DNA from: Eubacterium multiforme
GTDB lineage: Bacteria > Bacillota > Clostridia > Clostridiales > Clostridiaceae
Assembly (NCBI RefSeq): GCF_030813415.1
Contig: NZ_JAUSUF010000004.1
Location: 124,001 to 188,000 of the forward strand
Reading direction: 5' to 3'
Length of the DNA stretch: 64,000 nucleotides
Shown: in pieces, positions 29,229 to 37,925 of the stretch
Layout of the letters: each line of letters starts with the position of its first letter
How positions within the stretch are numbered: position 1 is the stretch's first letter
Translations under genes and position numbers: made by a program
The notes under the pieces: model-generated
Database searches by the model: none
What the model was told of the DNA's origin: nothing
The model's input: only the letters and a program-made list of their open reading frames with translations

Positions 29229-31064
29229 ATGAAAATAATTGCAGGTGTTGATATTGGTAATGCTACTACGGAAGTAGCATTATCAAGAGTTAACAATAAC
29301 AAAGAAATTGAATTTATTTCAAGTGGTATAGTTCCTACAACAGGAATAAAAGGTACTGAAGAAAATATAGAAGGTGTTTTTGATTCATTAAAACAAGCAC
29401 TTAAAAAAGTATCTTTAGAACTTAAGGATTTAGATTTAGTTAGAATAAATGAAGCTGCACCAGTTATTGGTGATGTTGCAATGGAAACTATAACAGAAAC
29501 AATAATAACTGAATCTACTATGATAGGTCATAATCCACAAACTCCTGGTGGAATAGGAATTGGAACTGGAAAAACTATATATATAGAAGATTTAGAAAAT
29601 ATAAATAGTGAAGATTTAGAAGAGGATGAAGCTTTTATACCACTTATATTAAGTAGAGTTAATTTTTTAGAGGCAGCAGCTAGAATAAATCATGCTACAA
29701 GAAGAGGAATTAAAATTACAGCAGCAATAGTTCAAAGAGATGATGGAGTACTTATAAATAATAGATTAGATATAAAGATTCCAATAGTTGATGAAGTTAT
29801 GCTTTTAGAAAAAGTTCCTCTAGGAATGAAAGCAGCAGTAGAAGTTGCAGCACAGGGAGATGTAGTTGAAAATTTAGCAAATCCTTATGGAATAGCAACA
29901 GTATTTAACTTATCATCAGAGGAAACTAAGATGATAGTACCTATATCTAGAGCACTTATTGGAAATAGATCAGCTGTAGTTATTAAAACACCAAAGGGAG
30001 ATGTAAAGGAAAAGAAAATCCCAGCTGGTTGTATTAATATAGATGGATTAAAGAGAAAAGAAAGTGTTGACGTTGAACATGGTGCAGAAAAAATAATGGA
30101 TGCTGTAAGATTATGTGTACCAATACAAGACGTTAAAGGAGAAGCTGGAACTAATGCAGGTGGAATGCTTGAAAGAGTAAGACAGGTTATGGCAAATCTT
30201 ACTAAGCAAAAAATTAGTGACATAAAAATACAAGATTTGTTAGCTGTTGATACTTTTATTCCTCAAAAGGTTAAAGGTGGACTTGCAGAAGAATTTTCTC
30301 TTGAAAATGCAGTAGGAATTGCAGCTATGGTTAAAGCAGATAAACTTCAAATGCAAATGATAGCAGATAAGCTTGAGGAGGAACTTAAAGTTCCAGTAGA
30401 AGTTGGTGGAGTAGAAGCTGACATGGCAATTCGTGGTGCACTTACAACTCCAGGAAGTAGTACACCTCTTGCAATACTTGATATGGGAGCAGGTTCTACT
30501 GACGCTTCAATAATAAATAAGCAAGGTAAAATATCATCAATTCACTTAGCTGGTGCTGGTAACATGGTAACTATGCTTATAAAATCTGAACTTGGACTTG
30601 AATCTTTTAATTTAGCAGAAGATATTAAAAAATATCCATTAGCTAAAGTTGAAAGTTTATTCCATATAAGACATGAGGATGGAACAGTTGAATTTTTTAA
30701 AGAGCCTTTAGATCCATCAGTTTTTGCTAAAGTTGTAATAATAAAAGATGGAATGCTTGTACCGATAGATGGACAAACTTCAATAGAAAAGATAAGAAGT
30801 ATAAGAAGAGGGGCAAAGGAAAAAGTCTTTGTAACTAATTGTTTAAGAGCTTTAAGTATAGTTTCACCAACAGGAAATATAAGAGATATTGAATTTGTTG
30901 TATTAGTTGGAGGATCTTCATTAGATTTTGAAGTACCTCAATTAGTTACAGACTCATTATCACAATATGGTGTAGTAGCTGGTCGTGGAAACATTAGAGG
31001 AACAGAAGGACCAAGAAATGCTGTTGCAACTGGACTTATATTAGCTTGTAATGGAATGGAGTAA
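29229..31064 (+). CDS. gdrA: Dehydratase reactivase, large (ATPase) subunit
   Basis: Chaperone-like ATPase that removes damaged cobalamin from inactivated dehydratase. The 611-residue protein has an actin/Hsp70-type nucleotide fold: the phosphate-1 loop GVDIGNATTEVAL at the start, the second loop LDMGAGSTDASII, and adenosine motif VVLVGGSSLDFEVP near the end. The length matches GdrA/PduG/DdrA (about 607-610). GGGAGG precedes the ATG and is partly sequestered by a short CCC/GGG stem. It lies directly after the three dehydratase subunits and 5 bp before the small reactivase subunit. Confidence 0.94.
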   Translation: MKIIAGVDIGNATTEVALSRVNNNKEIEFISSGIVPTTGIKGTEENIEGVFDSLKQALKKVSLELKDLDLVRINEAAPVIGDVAMETITETIITESTMIGHNPQTPGGIGIGTGKTIYIEDLENINSEDLEEDEAFIPLILSRVNFLEAAARINHATRRGIKITAAIVQRDDGVLINNRLDIKIPIVDEVMLLEKVPLGMKAAVEVAAQGDVVENLANPYGIATVFNLSSEETKMIVPISRALIGNRSAVVIKTPKGDVKEKKIPAGCINIDGLKRKESVDVEHGAEKIMDAVRLCVPIQDVKGEAGTNAGGMLERVRQVMANLTKQKISDIKIQDLLAVDTFIPQKVKGGLAEEFSLENAVGIAAMVKADKLQMQMIADKLEEELKVPVEVGGVEADMAIRGALTTPGSSTPLAILDMGAGSTDASIINKQGKISSIHLAGAGNMVTMLIKSELGLESFNLAEDIKKYPLAKVESLFHIRHEDGTVEFFKEPLDPSVFAKVVIIKDGMLVPIDGQTSIEKIRSIRRGAKEKVFVTNCLRALSIVSPTGNIRDIEFVVLVGGSSLDFEVPQLVTDSLSQYGVVAGRGNIRGTEGPRNAVATGLILACNGME

Positions 31065-31069
31065 TTATT

Positions 31070-31432
31070 ATGGCAATGGTAGTTAAAGGATATGAATATG
31101 AAATACCTTGTATATACGTATATTATTCATCTATGTTAGAAGATACATCTAAATTTGATGAGATATTATGGGGTATAGAAGAAGAAGGAATACCTTATGA
31201 TGTAAAAAAAATAGATTGTAATGATTCAGAGGAACTTAGCCATTTAGCTTCCATGAAATCTAAATTAGCAGTAGGTATAGGAATTAGTAAAGAGGGAAAG
31301 ATAAATTTAACCTTTAATAAATTACCTAAAAATAAACCACTTTTTACTGCATACTTAGATGATAATTCTAATATTTTAAGAGATTTAGGCTGTAATGGAG
31401 GCAGATTAGTTAAGGGTATAGCCTTTAAATAA
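31070..31432 (+). CDS. gdrB: Dehydratase reactivase, small subunit
   Basis: A 120-residue partner of the reactivase, structurally like the dehydratase beta subunit, which swaps with it during reactivation. Segments EILWGIEEEGIPYDVK, SKLAVGIGISKEGKINL and DLGCNGGRLVKGIAFK match the GdrB/PduH/DdrB family. It follows the large subunit by 5 bp and so is translationally linked to it. Family sizes are 117 (GdrB) to 125 (DdrB). Confidence 0.9.
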   Translation: MAMVVKGYEYEIPCIYVYYSSMLEDTSKFDEILWGIEEEGIPYDVKKIDCNDSEELSHLASMKSKLAVGIGISKEGKINLTFNKLPKNKPLFTAYLDDNSNILRDLGCNGGRLVKGIAFK

Positions 31433-31452
31433 ATTTTAAGGAGCAAATAGTT

Positions 31453-31971
31453 ATGTATAAGATTTACACACAAACTGGAGATAAAGGAACTACTTCTTTA
31501 TTTGGTGGAAGTAGAGTTGATAAAGACAGTTTAAGAGTAGAAGCTTATGGAACTGTAGATGAAGTTGTTTCAATTATGGGACTTGCTTATTCTAAATTAA
31601 ATTCTGATTCTTTAAAAGATGAAATTAAAAATATTCAAAAGAGATTATTTGTTTTAGGAGCAGAACTTGCAAGTGATAGCAAAGGAATGGAATATTTAAA
31701 AGATTTAATAAGTAAAGAGGATGTAGAAGTTTTAGAAGGATTAACAGATAAATATATGGAAATAACAGGTCCAATAAATGAATTTGTTATTCCAGGTAAA
31801 AATGAAACATCATCAATTCTTCATATAGCAAGAACTGTAGTTAGAAGAGCTGAAAGAAGAGTATCAACTCTTGCTAGGGAAGAAAATATAAGAGAAGAAG
31901 TTAGAATGTATATAAATCGTTTGTCAGATGCTTTATTTGCAATGGCAAGATTTGAAGAAGAAAAATTATAA
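31453..31971 (+). CDS. PduO-type ATP:cob(I)alamin adenosyltransferase
   Basis: Makes adenosylcobalamin, the dehydratase cofactor. The 172-residue protein has the PduO-type ATP-binding N-terminus YTQTGDKGTTSLFGGSRVDKD, the segment VEAYGTVDEV, then RTVVRRAERRVSTL and YINRLSDALFAMAR at the C-terminus, all characteristic of EutT/PduO/MMAB-like trimeric enzymes. TAAGGAG precedes the ATG. In enteric PduO this domain is fused to a C-terminal GlcG-like domain. Here that second domain is encoded by the next gene. Confidence 0.94.
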   Translation: MYKIYTQTGDKGTTSLFGGSRVDKDSLRVEAYGTVDEVVSIMGLAYSKLNSDSLKDEIKNIQKRLFVLGAELASDSKGMEYLKDLISKEDVEVLEGLTDKYMEITGPINEFVIPGKNETSSILHIARTVVRRAERRVSTLAREENIREEVRMYINRLSDALFAMARFEEEKL

Positions 31972-31990
31972 ATGGGAGGTTTAAAATATT

Positions 31991-32416
31991 ATGAAAAAAT
32001 TTAATGAAATAAAAGAATTAAGTTTAGAAATGGTAAAGGAAATGGCAAAGGCTGCAGAAAAGAAAGCTTTAGAAATGAATGTTCCAGTTGTATTTGCAGC
32101 AGTTGATAAGGGTGCTAACTTAATGTTAATGCACAGAATGGAAGAAGCTTTTATAACAAGTATTGATATAGCAATAAATAAAGCTTTTACAGCAGCATGT
32201 TTAAAACAAGGTAGCCATGAAGTTGCAGAGGTTGTTAAGCCAGGAGAAAGTCTTTATGGATTACAACTTACTAATAACTGTAGAATAGTACCATTTGGTG
32301 GAGGATTCCCAATAATGGTTGATGGACAAGTTATAGGAGCAGTTGGAGTAAGTGGTGGAACTGTAGAAGAAGATATGGCCATTGCACAAGCTGCAGTAGA
32401 TGCTTTTAATAAATAA
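31991..32416 (+). CDS. GlcG/HbpS family protein (PduO C-terminal-like)
   Basis: A 141-residue single-domain protein of the DUF336 family (GlcG, HbpS, the C-terminal domain of PduO; orfY of enteric dha regulons). Visible hallmarks are VPVVFAAVDKGANLMLMHRM, SIDIAINKAFTAA, and the glycine-rich PFGGGFPIMVDGQVIGAVGVSGGTVEED near the end. Heme or corrinoid binding has been shown or suggested for relatives; here the role is unknown but clearly tied to B12 enzyme maintenance by operon position. Start supported by GGGAGG. Confidence 0.9.
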   Translation: MKKFNEIKELSLEMVKEMAKAAEKKALEMNVPVVFAAVDKGANLMLMHRMEEAFITSIDIAINKAFTAACLKQGSHEVAEVVKPGESLYGLQLTNNCRIVPFGGGFPIMVDGQVIGAVGVSGGTVEEDMAIAQAAVDAFNK

Positions 32417-32493
32417 AAAAAGTTAAATATTAAACTCAAAAAAATATTTTTGAAATTAATTAAATATAAAACATTATTTAGGAGGACGTTAAT

Positions 32494-33651
32494 ATGAGAA
32501 TGTACGATTATTTAGTACCAAGTGTTAATTTTATGGGAGCTAACTCAATATCAGTAGTTGGAGAAAGATGTAAGATATTAGGAGGAAAGAAAGCTCTAAT
32601 AGTTACAGATAAATTTTTAAGAAGCATGGAAGGTGGAGCAGTAGAATTAACTGCAAAATACTTACAAGAAGCAGGAATAGAAATTGCTTACTATGATGGA
32701 GTAGAACCAAATCCAAAAGATACAAATGTAAAAGATGGATTAAAAATATTTAAAGATGAAAATTGTGACATGATAGTTACAGTAGGTGGCGGAAGCTCAC
32801 ATGACTGTGGTAAGGGAATAGGAATTGCAGCAACTCATGAAGGAGATCTTTATGACTATGCAGGAATAGAAACATTAACAAATGCACTTCCTCCAATAGT
32901 AGCAGTTAATACTACAGCAGGAACAGCAAGTGAAGTAACAAGACACTGCGTTATAACAAACACAAAAACTAAGGTTAAATTTGTTATAGTAAGCTGGAGA
33001 AACTTACCACTTGTATCAATTAATGACCCATTACTAATGGTTAAAAAGCCTGCTGGACTTACAGCTGCAACAGGAATGGATGCTTTAACTCATGCAGTAG
33101 AAGCTTACGTATCAAAGGATGCTAACCCTGTAACAGATGCTGCTGCTATACAAGCAATTAAGTTAATATCAAGTAACTTAAGACAAGCAGTTGCATTAGG
33201 AGAAAACTTAGAAGCTAGAGAAAATATGGCATATGGTTCATTATTAGCAGGTATGGCATTTAACAATGCTAACTTAGGATATGTACATGCTATGGCTCAC
33301 CAATTAGGTGGATTATATGATATGCCTCATGGAGTTGCAAATGCTATGCTACTTCCTCACGTAGAAAAGTACAACTTAATTTCAAACCCACAAAAATTCG
33401 CAGATATAGCTGAATTTATGGGAGAAAATATAGAAGGATTATCAGTTATGGATGCTGCACAAAAAGCAATCGATGCAATGTTTAGACTTTCAACTGATAT
33501 TGGAATTCCAGCAAGACTTAGAGATATGGGAATAAAGGAAGAAGACTTTGAATATATGGCAGAAATGGCATTAAAGGATGGAAATGCTTTCTCAAATCCA
33601 AGAAAAGGAAATGAAAAAGACATAGTTAACATATTTAAAGCTGCATTCTAA
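32494..33651 (+). CDS. dhaT: 1,3-propanediol dehydrogenase
   Basis: Iron-dependent, NADH-linked reductase of 3-hydroxypropionaldehyde to 1,3-propanediol, the second step of reductive glycerol fermentation. The 385-residue protein opens MRMYDYLVPSVNFMGANS as in clostridial and Klebsiella DhaT. It has GVEPNPKDTNV, the nucleotide motif TVGGGSSHDCGKGI and iron ligands in GMDALTHAVEAYVS, GYVHAMAHQLGG and YDMPHGVANA (Asp and three His). AGGAGG precedes the ATG. It is 77 bp behind the GlcG gene with no terminator between, so it belongs to the dehydratase operon. Codon use is slightly richer in C-ending codons than neighbours, suggesting high expression. Confidence 0.95.
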   Translation: MRMYDYLVPSVNFMGANSISVVGERCKILGGKKALIVTDKFLRSMEGGAVELTAKYLQEAGIEIAYYDGVEPNPKDTNVKDGLKIFKDENCDMIVTVGGGSSHDCGKGIGIAATHEGDLYDYAGIETLTNALPPIVAVNTTAGTASEVTRHCVITNTKTKVKFVIVSWRNLPLVSINDPLLMVKKPAGLTAATGMDALTHAVEAYVSKDANPVTDAAAIQAIKLISSNLRQAVALGENLEARENMAYGSLLAGMAFNNANLGYVHAMAHQLGGLYDMPHGVANAMLLPHVEKYNLISNPQKFADIAEFMGENIEGLSVMDAAQKAIDAMFRLSTDIGIPARLRDMGIKEEDFEYMAEMALKDGNAFSNPRKGNEKDIVNIFKAAF

Positions 33652-33680
33652 ATTTTAAGAAAAAAATATATTTAAAAATA

Positions 33681-33714
33681 AGCCCCTTTATTAATTTTAA
33701 AGGGGCTTTTAATA
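33681..33714 (+). terminator. Hairpin between dhaT and glpF
   Basis: Perfect stem AAGCCCCTTTA with TAAAGGGGCTT, followed by only four T residues. It is probably a partial terminator that lets some transcription continue into the glycerol facilitator, or separates them. Confidence 0.75.
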
Positions 33715-33748
33715 AGGACATATTACTTACTTAGGAGGAATAATACAT

Positions 33749-34459
33749 ATGAATTTACAAAACTTTATGGCTGAACTTATTGGAACTGCAATTTTAGTTT
33801 TATTAGGTGATAGTGTTGTAGCTAATGTTGTACTTAAAAAATCTAAAGGATTTAATTCAGGATGGATGGTTATAGCATCAGGATGGGCATTTGCAGTTGC
33901 AATTCCAGTATATATGTTTGGAAGTGTAAGTGGAGCACACTTTAATCCAGCAGTTACTATAGCTTTAGCAGTTACTGGAGGATTCCCATGGAATCAAGTT
34001 CCAATGTATATTTTAGCTCAACTTATAGGAGCTTTTATAGGAGCAGCTCTTGTTTTATTATCTTATTATAATCATTTTGAAGCAACAGAAGACAAAGCTA
34101 CTAAGCTTGGAGTATTTTGTACAGCTCCAGAAATAAGAAATCCAAAATGGAACTTTGTTACTGAATTTATAGGAACATTTTTATTAGTTTTTGGAATTAT
34201 GGGAATTACAGCACATCCATTTGTTGATGGGGTACAACCTCTTGCAATAGGTATTCTTATATGGGCAATTGGATTATGTTTAGGTGGACCTACAGGATAT
34301 GCAATAAACCCAATAAGAGATTTTGGACCAAGACTTGCACATTTTATATTACCTGTACCAGGTAAGGGGAATTCAGATTGGGGATATGCATGGATACCAG
34401 TTGTAGCACCTATAGTAGGAGCTATAGCAGGAGCTTTAGTTTATAAATTAATATTTTAA
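33749..34459 (+). CDS. glpF: MIP family glycerol facilitator (aquaglyceroporin)
   Basis: Passive glycerol channel in the cytoplasmic membrane. At 236 residues with six membrane segments and two half-helix loops it is a typical MIP protein. The first selectivity loop is GAHFNPAVT (NPA at 66-68). The second is GYAINPIRDFGPR, with the conserved arginine at 190 but an isoleucine at 189, so NPI instead of NPA. The DFGPR context is of GlpF type. It lies just after dhaT behind a partial terminator, consistent with feeding glycerol to the dehydratase. AGGAGG is ten bases before the ATG. Confidence 0.93.
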   Translation: MNLQNFMAELIGTAILVLLGDSVVANVVLKKSKGFNSGWMVIASGWAFAVAIPVYMFGSVSGAHFNPAVTIALAVTGGFPWNQVPMYILAQLIGAFIGAALVLLSYYNHFEATEDKATKLGVFCTAPEIRNPKWNFVTEFIGTFLLVFGIMGITAHPFVDGVQPLAIGILIWAIGLCLGGPTGYAINPIRDFGPRLAHFILPVPGKGNSDWGYAWIPVVAPIVGAIAGALVYKLIF

Positions 34460-34601
34460 TTAATAATTTATAATTAATATTTGAAATAAAAAAAATCATT
34501 TCTTTAAAACTTTTAAATTTTGCTTTTATTTTATAGTAAATAAGGTTACAATATAGAATATAATGTTTAAGTAAGAAACTTAAGTATAGGGAGGAATTTA
34601 A

Positions 34602-34952
34602 ATGGATAAAGAATTAAATAAATGCGGATGTGGAAATCACGAAGATAATCACGAATGTGGATGTGGTGGACACGATCACGGACATGATCATGAATGCGAA
34701 TGTGGATGTGGAGAAGACCATAACGAACATTTCGTTGTAGATTTAGTAGACGATGAAGGAAATACTATATCATGCCCAATTATAGATGCTTTTGAATTCG
34801 AAGGAAATGAATATGTTTTAGCTAAGAATATGGATGATGAATCTGTATATTTATTTAGAGCTTCAGAAGAAAACGAAGAATTAGTAGTTCCAGAAGAAGA
34901 GGAATTTGAAAGAGTTTCAACATATTATAATGAAACATTAGTAGAAGAATAA
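34602..34952 (+). CDS. DUF1292 protein with Cys/His-rich N-terminus
   Basis: The C-terminal 70 residues (FVVDLVDDEGNTISCPIIDAFEFEGNEYV..., here truncated) are a DUF1292 domain, a small conserved Firmicutes family without known function. The first 43 residues are unusual: seven cysteines (8, 10, 19, 21, 32, 34, 36) and eight histidines in CGCG and HDHGHDH clusters, a likely metal-binding tail. No signal peptide is present, so it is cytosolic. GGGAGG precedes the ATG. It is monocistronic, with a strong terminator. Codons are richer in C than neighbours in the first half. Metal binding is inference. Confidence 0.85.
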   Translation: MDKELNKCGCGNHEDNHECGCGGHDHGHDHECECGCGEDHNEHFVVDLVDDEGNTISCPIIDAFEFEGNEYVLAKNMDDESVYLFRASEENEELVVPEEEEFERVSTYYNETLVEE

Positions 34953-34982
34953 AAAGGGAGAGTGGTATTACCACTCTCTTTT
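34953..34982 (+). terminator. Intrinsic terminator
   Basis: GGGAGAGTGGT pairs with ACCACTCTC around a short loop, A-rich before and TTTT after, immediately following the stop codon. Confidence 0.9.
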
Positions 34983-35060
34983 GCAAATATATGTAAAACT
35001 CTTAAGTTATAAAATATTAAATTGGTATAGTCATTATATAGGTAAGGAAGGTGTAAAGTT

Positions 35061-35879
35061 ATGAAATATGCAGATTTACATATACATTCTACCTTTTCTG
35101 ATGGCAATTTAACACCAGAGCAAATTTTAAAAGAGGCTGAGAAAAAAGGAATAAAATATATTTCTATAACAGATCATGATTCAATTGATTCACAATATAT
35201 TACAAAGAAAGACAATAATGATACTGTTGTAATACCAGGAATTGAACTTAGCAGTGAAATTGATGAGTTTGAAATTCATATATTGGGGTATTTCATTGAT
35301 ATAGAGAATAAAAATCTTAATGAAATAATAAATAAAGTAAAAAAAGCAAGAATAAATAGAGTGAAATCAATAGTTGAAAAACTTAAAAATGAAGATATAA
35401 TTCTAAATATAGATGAAATTATAAAAGATAATTCTTCAGTTGGAAGAGCTCATATTGCAAATGAAATTGTAAAAAAGGGATATGAGAAAAATTATAAATC
35501 AGCATTTTTAAAATATTTACTTAAAGGAAAACCAGCCTATGTAAAAGGTGAAAAACTAAGTTATAAAGAGGCCTTAAAGGTAATAACTGACTCTAATGGT
35601 ATTGCAGTTCTTGCCCATCCGGGGAAGATATATAAGAGTATGGCAGTAGAAAAAATAATAAGAGAATTAAAATGTTATGGATTAAGAGGCATTGAGGTTT
35701 ATCATCCAAGTCATACTAAAGAACAAATGAATTTGTTCAATAATTTAAGTAAAAAATATAAGCTGTTAGTTACTGGAGGAAGCGATTTTCATAATGATTC
35801 TAATAAAGATATGAAAATAGGATTTCAAGGAATTAATGAAAAGTTATTAAATATTTTAATAAGTAGTAATAAATGTTAA
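35061..35879 (+). CDS. PHP-domain phosphoesterase
   Basis: A 272-residue PHP metal-dependent phosphoesterase of the YciV/TrpH type. Metal-binding motifs are all visible: DLHIHSTFSDG at the start, SITDHDSID, GIELSSE, LAHPGK, EVYHPSH and GGSDFHND. Characterised relatives hydrolyse 3',5'-nucleoside bisphosphates or trim short RNAs 5' to 3' (RNase AM); which applies here is not known. AAGGAAGGTG precedes the ATG. It ends 23 bp before the aminotransferase start, suggesting cotranscription. Confidence 0.88.
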   Translation: MKYADLHIHSTFSDGNLTPEQILKEAEKKGIKYISITDHDSIDSQYITKKDNNDTVVIPGIELSSEIDEFEIHILGYFIDIENKNLNEIINKVKKARINRVKSIVEKLKNEDIILNIDEIIKDNSSVGRAHIANEIVKKGYEKNYKSAFLKYLLKGKPAYVKGEKLSYKEALKVITDSNGIAVLAHPGKIYKSMAVEKIIRELKCYGLRGIEVYHPSHTKEQMNLFNNLSKKYKLLVTGGSDFHNDSNKDMKIGFQGINEKLLNILISSNKC

Positions 35880-35902
35880 AGTTAAATAAAGGGGCGAAAA
35901 AA

Positions 35903-37096
35903 ATGAAATTATCTAGCAGAGTAAAAGGAATATCACCATCAATAACATTAGCCATTACAGCAAAGGCTAAAGAGTTAAAAAATAGTGGAATAGATGTAAT
36001 TAGTTTTGGAGTTGGAGAACCTGATTTTAATACTCCTTCAAATATAATAGAAGCTGGGTATAAGGCAATGCTTGAAGGAAAGACAAAGTATACAGAAACA
36101 TCTGGAATAAAGGAACTTAGAGAAGAAATTTGTAGAAAATTTAAAGATGATAATAATTTAAATTATTCTGAAGATCAAATAATTGTTAGTAATGGGGCAA
36201 AACAATGTTTAGCTAATGCTTTTATGGCAATATTAGATAAGGATGATGAAGTAATCATACCTATGCCATATTGGGTAAGCTATCCAGAACTTGTTAAAAT
36301 AGCAGGAGGAGTTCCTGTAGCAGTAGATTCAAAGGAAGAACACAATTATAAGTATACAATTAAATCTTTAGAAGATAAGTTATCTTCTAAAACAAAGGCT
36401 ATTATATTAAATAGTCCAAATAATCCAACTGGAACAATATATTCAAAGGAAGAGCTTTTAGAAATAGCTGAGTTTGCAAAAGAGCATAATTTAATTATTA
36501 TATCAGATGAAGTTTATGAAAAATTAATATATGATGGTGAAAAGCATATAAGTATAGCATCTTTAACAGATTATGCTTATGAAAATACAATTGTAATAAA
36601 TGGCTTATCAAAATCAGCAGCTATGACAGGCTGGAGAATTGGCTATGCAGCTTCAAATAAAGAAGTAATTAAAGCTATGACAAGTCTTCAAAGTCATATG
36701 ACTTCAAATATAAATTCAATAACACAGTATGCTTCAATAGAGGCTCTTAAAAATTCTAAGGGAAGCTCAGATAAGATGCTTAAAGAATTTAATAAGAGAA
36801 GAGAATATATGATAAATAGATTAGATAATATAAAAGATATTAATTATATACTTCCAAATGGTGCATTTTATATTATGATAGATGTAAGTAAATTTTATGG
36901 TAAGAGTATAAACAATAGCCTAATTAAAGATTCCTTAAGTTTTTCAAAGGAGCTTTTAGAAGAAAATAAAGTTGCTGTAGTTCCTGGAGTAGGTTTTGGA
37001 ATAGATAATTATGTAAGATTATCCTATGCAACATCTATGGAAAATATAGAAAAAGGTTTAAATAGAATAGAAGAGTTTCTTAAAAAGCTTAAATAA
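35903..37096 (+). CDS. Class I/II PLP-dependent aminotransferase (aspartate type)
   Basis: A 397-residue fold-type I aminotransferase of the I-beta/gamma aspartate aminotransferase group. Seen are SPSITLAITAKAKEL, FGVGEPDFNTP, NSPNNPTGTIYSKEEL, SDEVYEKLIYDG, the PLP-lysine motif GLSKSAAMTGWRIGYA and the substrate-binding Arg in DNYVRLSYA. Substrate is most likely aspartate/2-oxoglutarate, but related enzymes use aromatic or other amino acids. An upstream in-frame ATG at 35873 overlaps the preceding stop. AAAGGGGCG before 35903 makes that the better start. Confidence 0.9.
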   Translation: MKLSSRVKGISPSITLAITAKAKELKNSGIDVISFGVGEPDFNTPSNIIEAGYKAMLEGKTKYTETSGIKELREEICRKFKDDNNLNYSEDQIIVSNGAKQCLANAFMAILDKDDEVIIPMPYWVSYPELVKIAGGVPVAVDSKEEHNYKYTIKSLEDKLSSKTKAIILNSPNNPTGTIYSKEELLEIAEFAKEHNLIIISDEVYEKLIYDGEKHISIASLTDYAYENTIVINGLSKSAAMTGWRIGYAASNKEVIKAMTSLQSHMTSNINSITQYASIEALKNSKGSSDKMLKEFNKRREYMINRLDNIKDINYILPNGAFYIMIDVSKFYGKSINNSLIKDSLSFSKELLEENKVAVVPGVGFGIDNYVRLSYATSMENIEKGLNRIEEFLKKLK

Positions 37097-37120
37097 TAGA
37101 AATTAAGAAACCTTAGTTAT

Positions 37121-37165
37121 AAAGGGTGATTAACCAAAATTTTTGGATAATCATCTTTTTTTTAG
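37121..37165 (+). terminator. Intrinsic terminator
   Basis: GGTGATTAACCAAAA pairs with TTTTTGGATAATCATC (one mismatch and one wobble), then nine T residues. It lies 25 bp after the aminotransferase. Confidence 0.85.
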
Positions 37166-37241
37166 GTATAGATAGAAATTAACATAAAAAATATTATATA
37201 ATATATATAGATTAAATAATACATTATATTTGGAGGCAATA

Positions 37242-37880
37242 ATGATAAAGCTAGCAATATTTGACGTAGATTTTACAATAACCAAAAAAGAGACTTTAAT
37301 GCAATTTTTTAGATATATGGTACATAAGGATAAAAGTAATATAAGATTTTTGCCAAGAGCTATATTTTCAGGTCTTATGTATAGCATAGGAATTTATGAT
37401 GAAAAAAAGGTTAAAGAAACTTTTTTGAAATTTATAGATGGAGTAGATGAGAAAAAGCTTACTAAAATAGTAAAGGATTTTTATAGGGATGTTTTAAAAA
37501 ATATATTATATGATGATGCTATAAAAATGATGAGAGATTTAAAAAAAGAAGGATATAAAATATATTTAATATCAGCATCACCAGAGTTTTACTTAAATGA
37601 ATTTTATGAATATAAAGAAGTAGATAGAATAATAGGAACTAAATTTAAGTTTAAAGATGGAAAATTTTTAAGAGAAATGGATGGACATAATTGTAAAGGT
37701 GAGGAAAAAGTAAAAAGATTAATGGAAGAACTTAAAAAAGATAATATAGAGGTAGATTTTAAAAATTCTTATATGTTCTCAGACTCATTGTCAGATAAGC
37801 CTTTATTAGATTTAGTAGGTCATCCATATTTAATAAACTTTAAAAAGAAAAATGATATAGAAATACTTAATTGGAAATAA
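37242..37880 (+). CDS. HAD-IB family phosphatase
   Basis: A 212-residue haloacid dehalogenase-type phosphohydrolase of the SerB-like IB subfamily. Motif I is FDVDFTIT with the nucleophile Asp8 and Asp10 (Phe at the usual Gly). Motif II is LISASPEFY. Lys and acidic motif III/IV appear as GEEKVKRL and YMFSDSLSDKPLL. IB members dephosphorylate phosphoserine or other small phosphates; the helical cap here (about 15-75) is basic. The true substrate is unknown. The ATG at 37242 follows GGAGG at 37232-37236; an upstream TTG is rejected. Confidence 0.87.
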   Translation: MIKLAIFDVDFTITKKETLMQFFRYMVHKDKSNIRFLPRAIFSGLMYSIGIYDEKKVKETFLKFIDGVDEKKLTKIVKDFYRDVLKNILYDDAIKMMRDLKKEGYKIYLISASPEFYLNEFYEYKEVDRIIGTKFKFKDGKFLREMDGHNCKGEEKVKRLMEELKKDNIEVDFKNSYMFSDSLSDKPLLDLVGHPYLINFKKKNDIEILNWK

Positions 37881-37883
37881 AAT

Positions 37884-37925
37884 TTAAGCTGTGCTTTATT
37901 ATAAAGCACAGCTTAATATTTTTTT
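37884..37925. terminator. Bidirectional terminator
   Basis: Perfect 15-bp stem TTAAGCTGTGCTTTA with its complement, 3-nt loop, T-run on the plus side and an A-rich tract on the other. It separates the HAD gene from the convergent ppaC. Confidence 0.92.
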
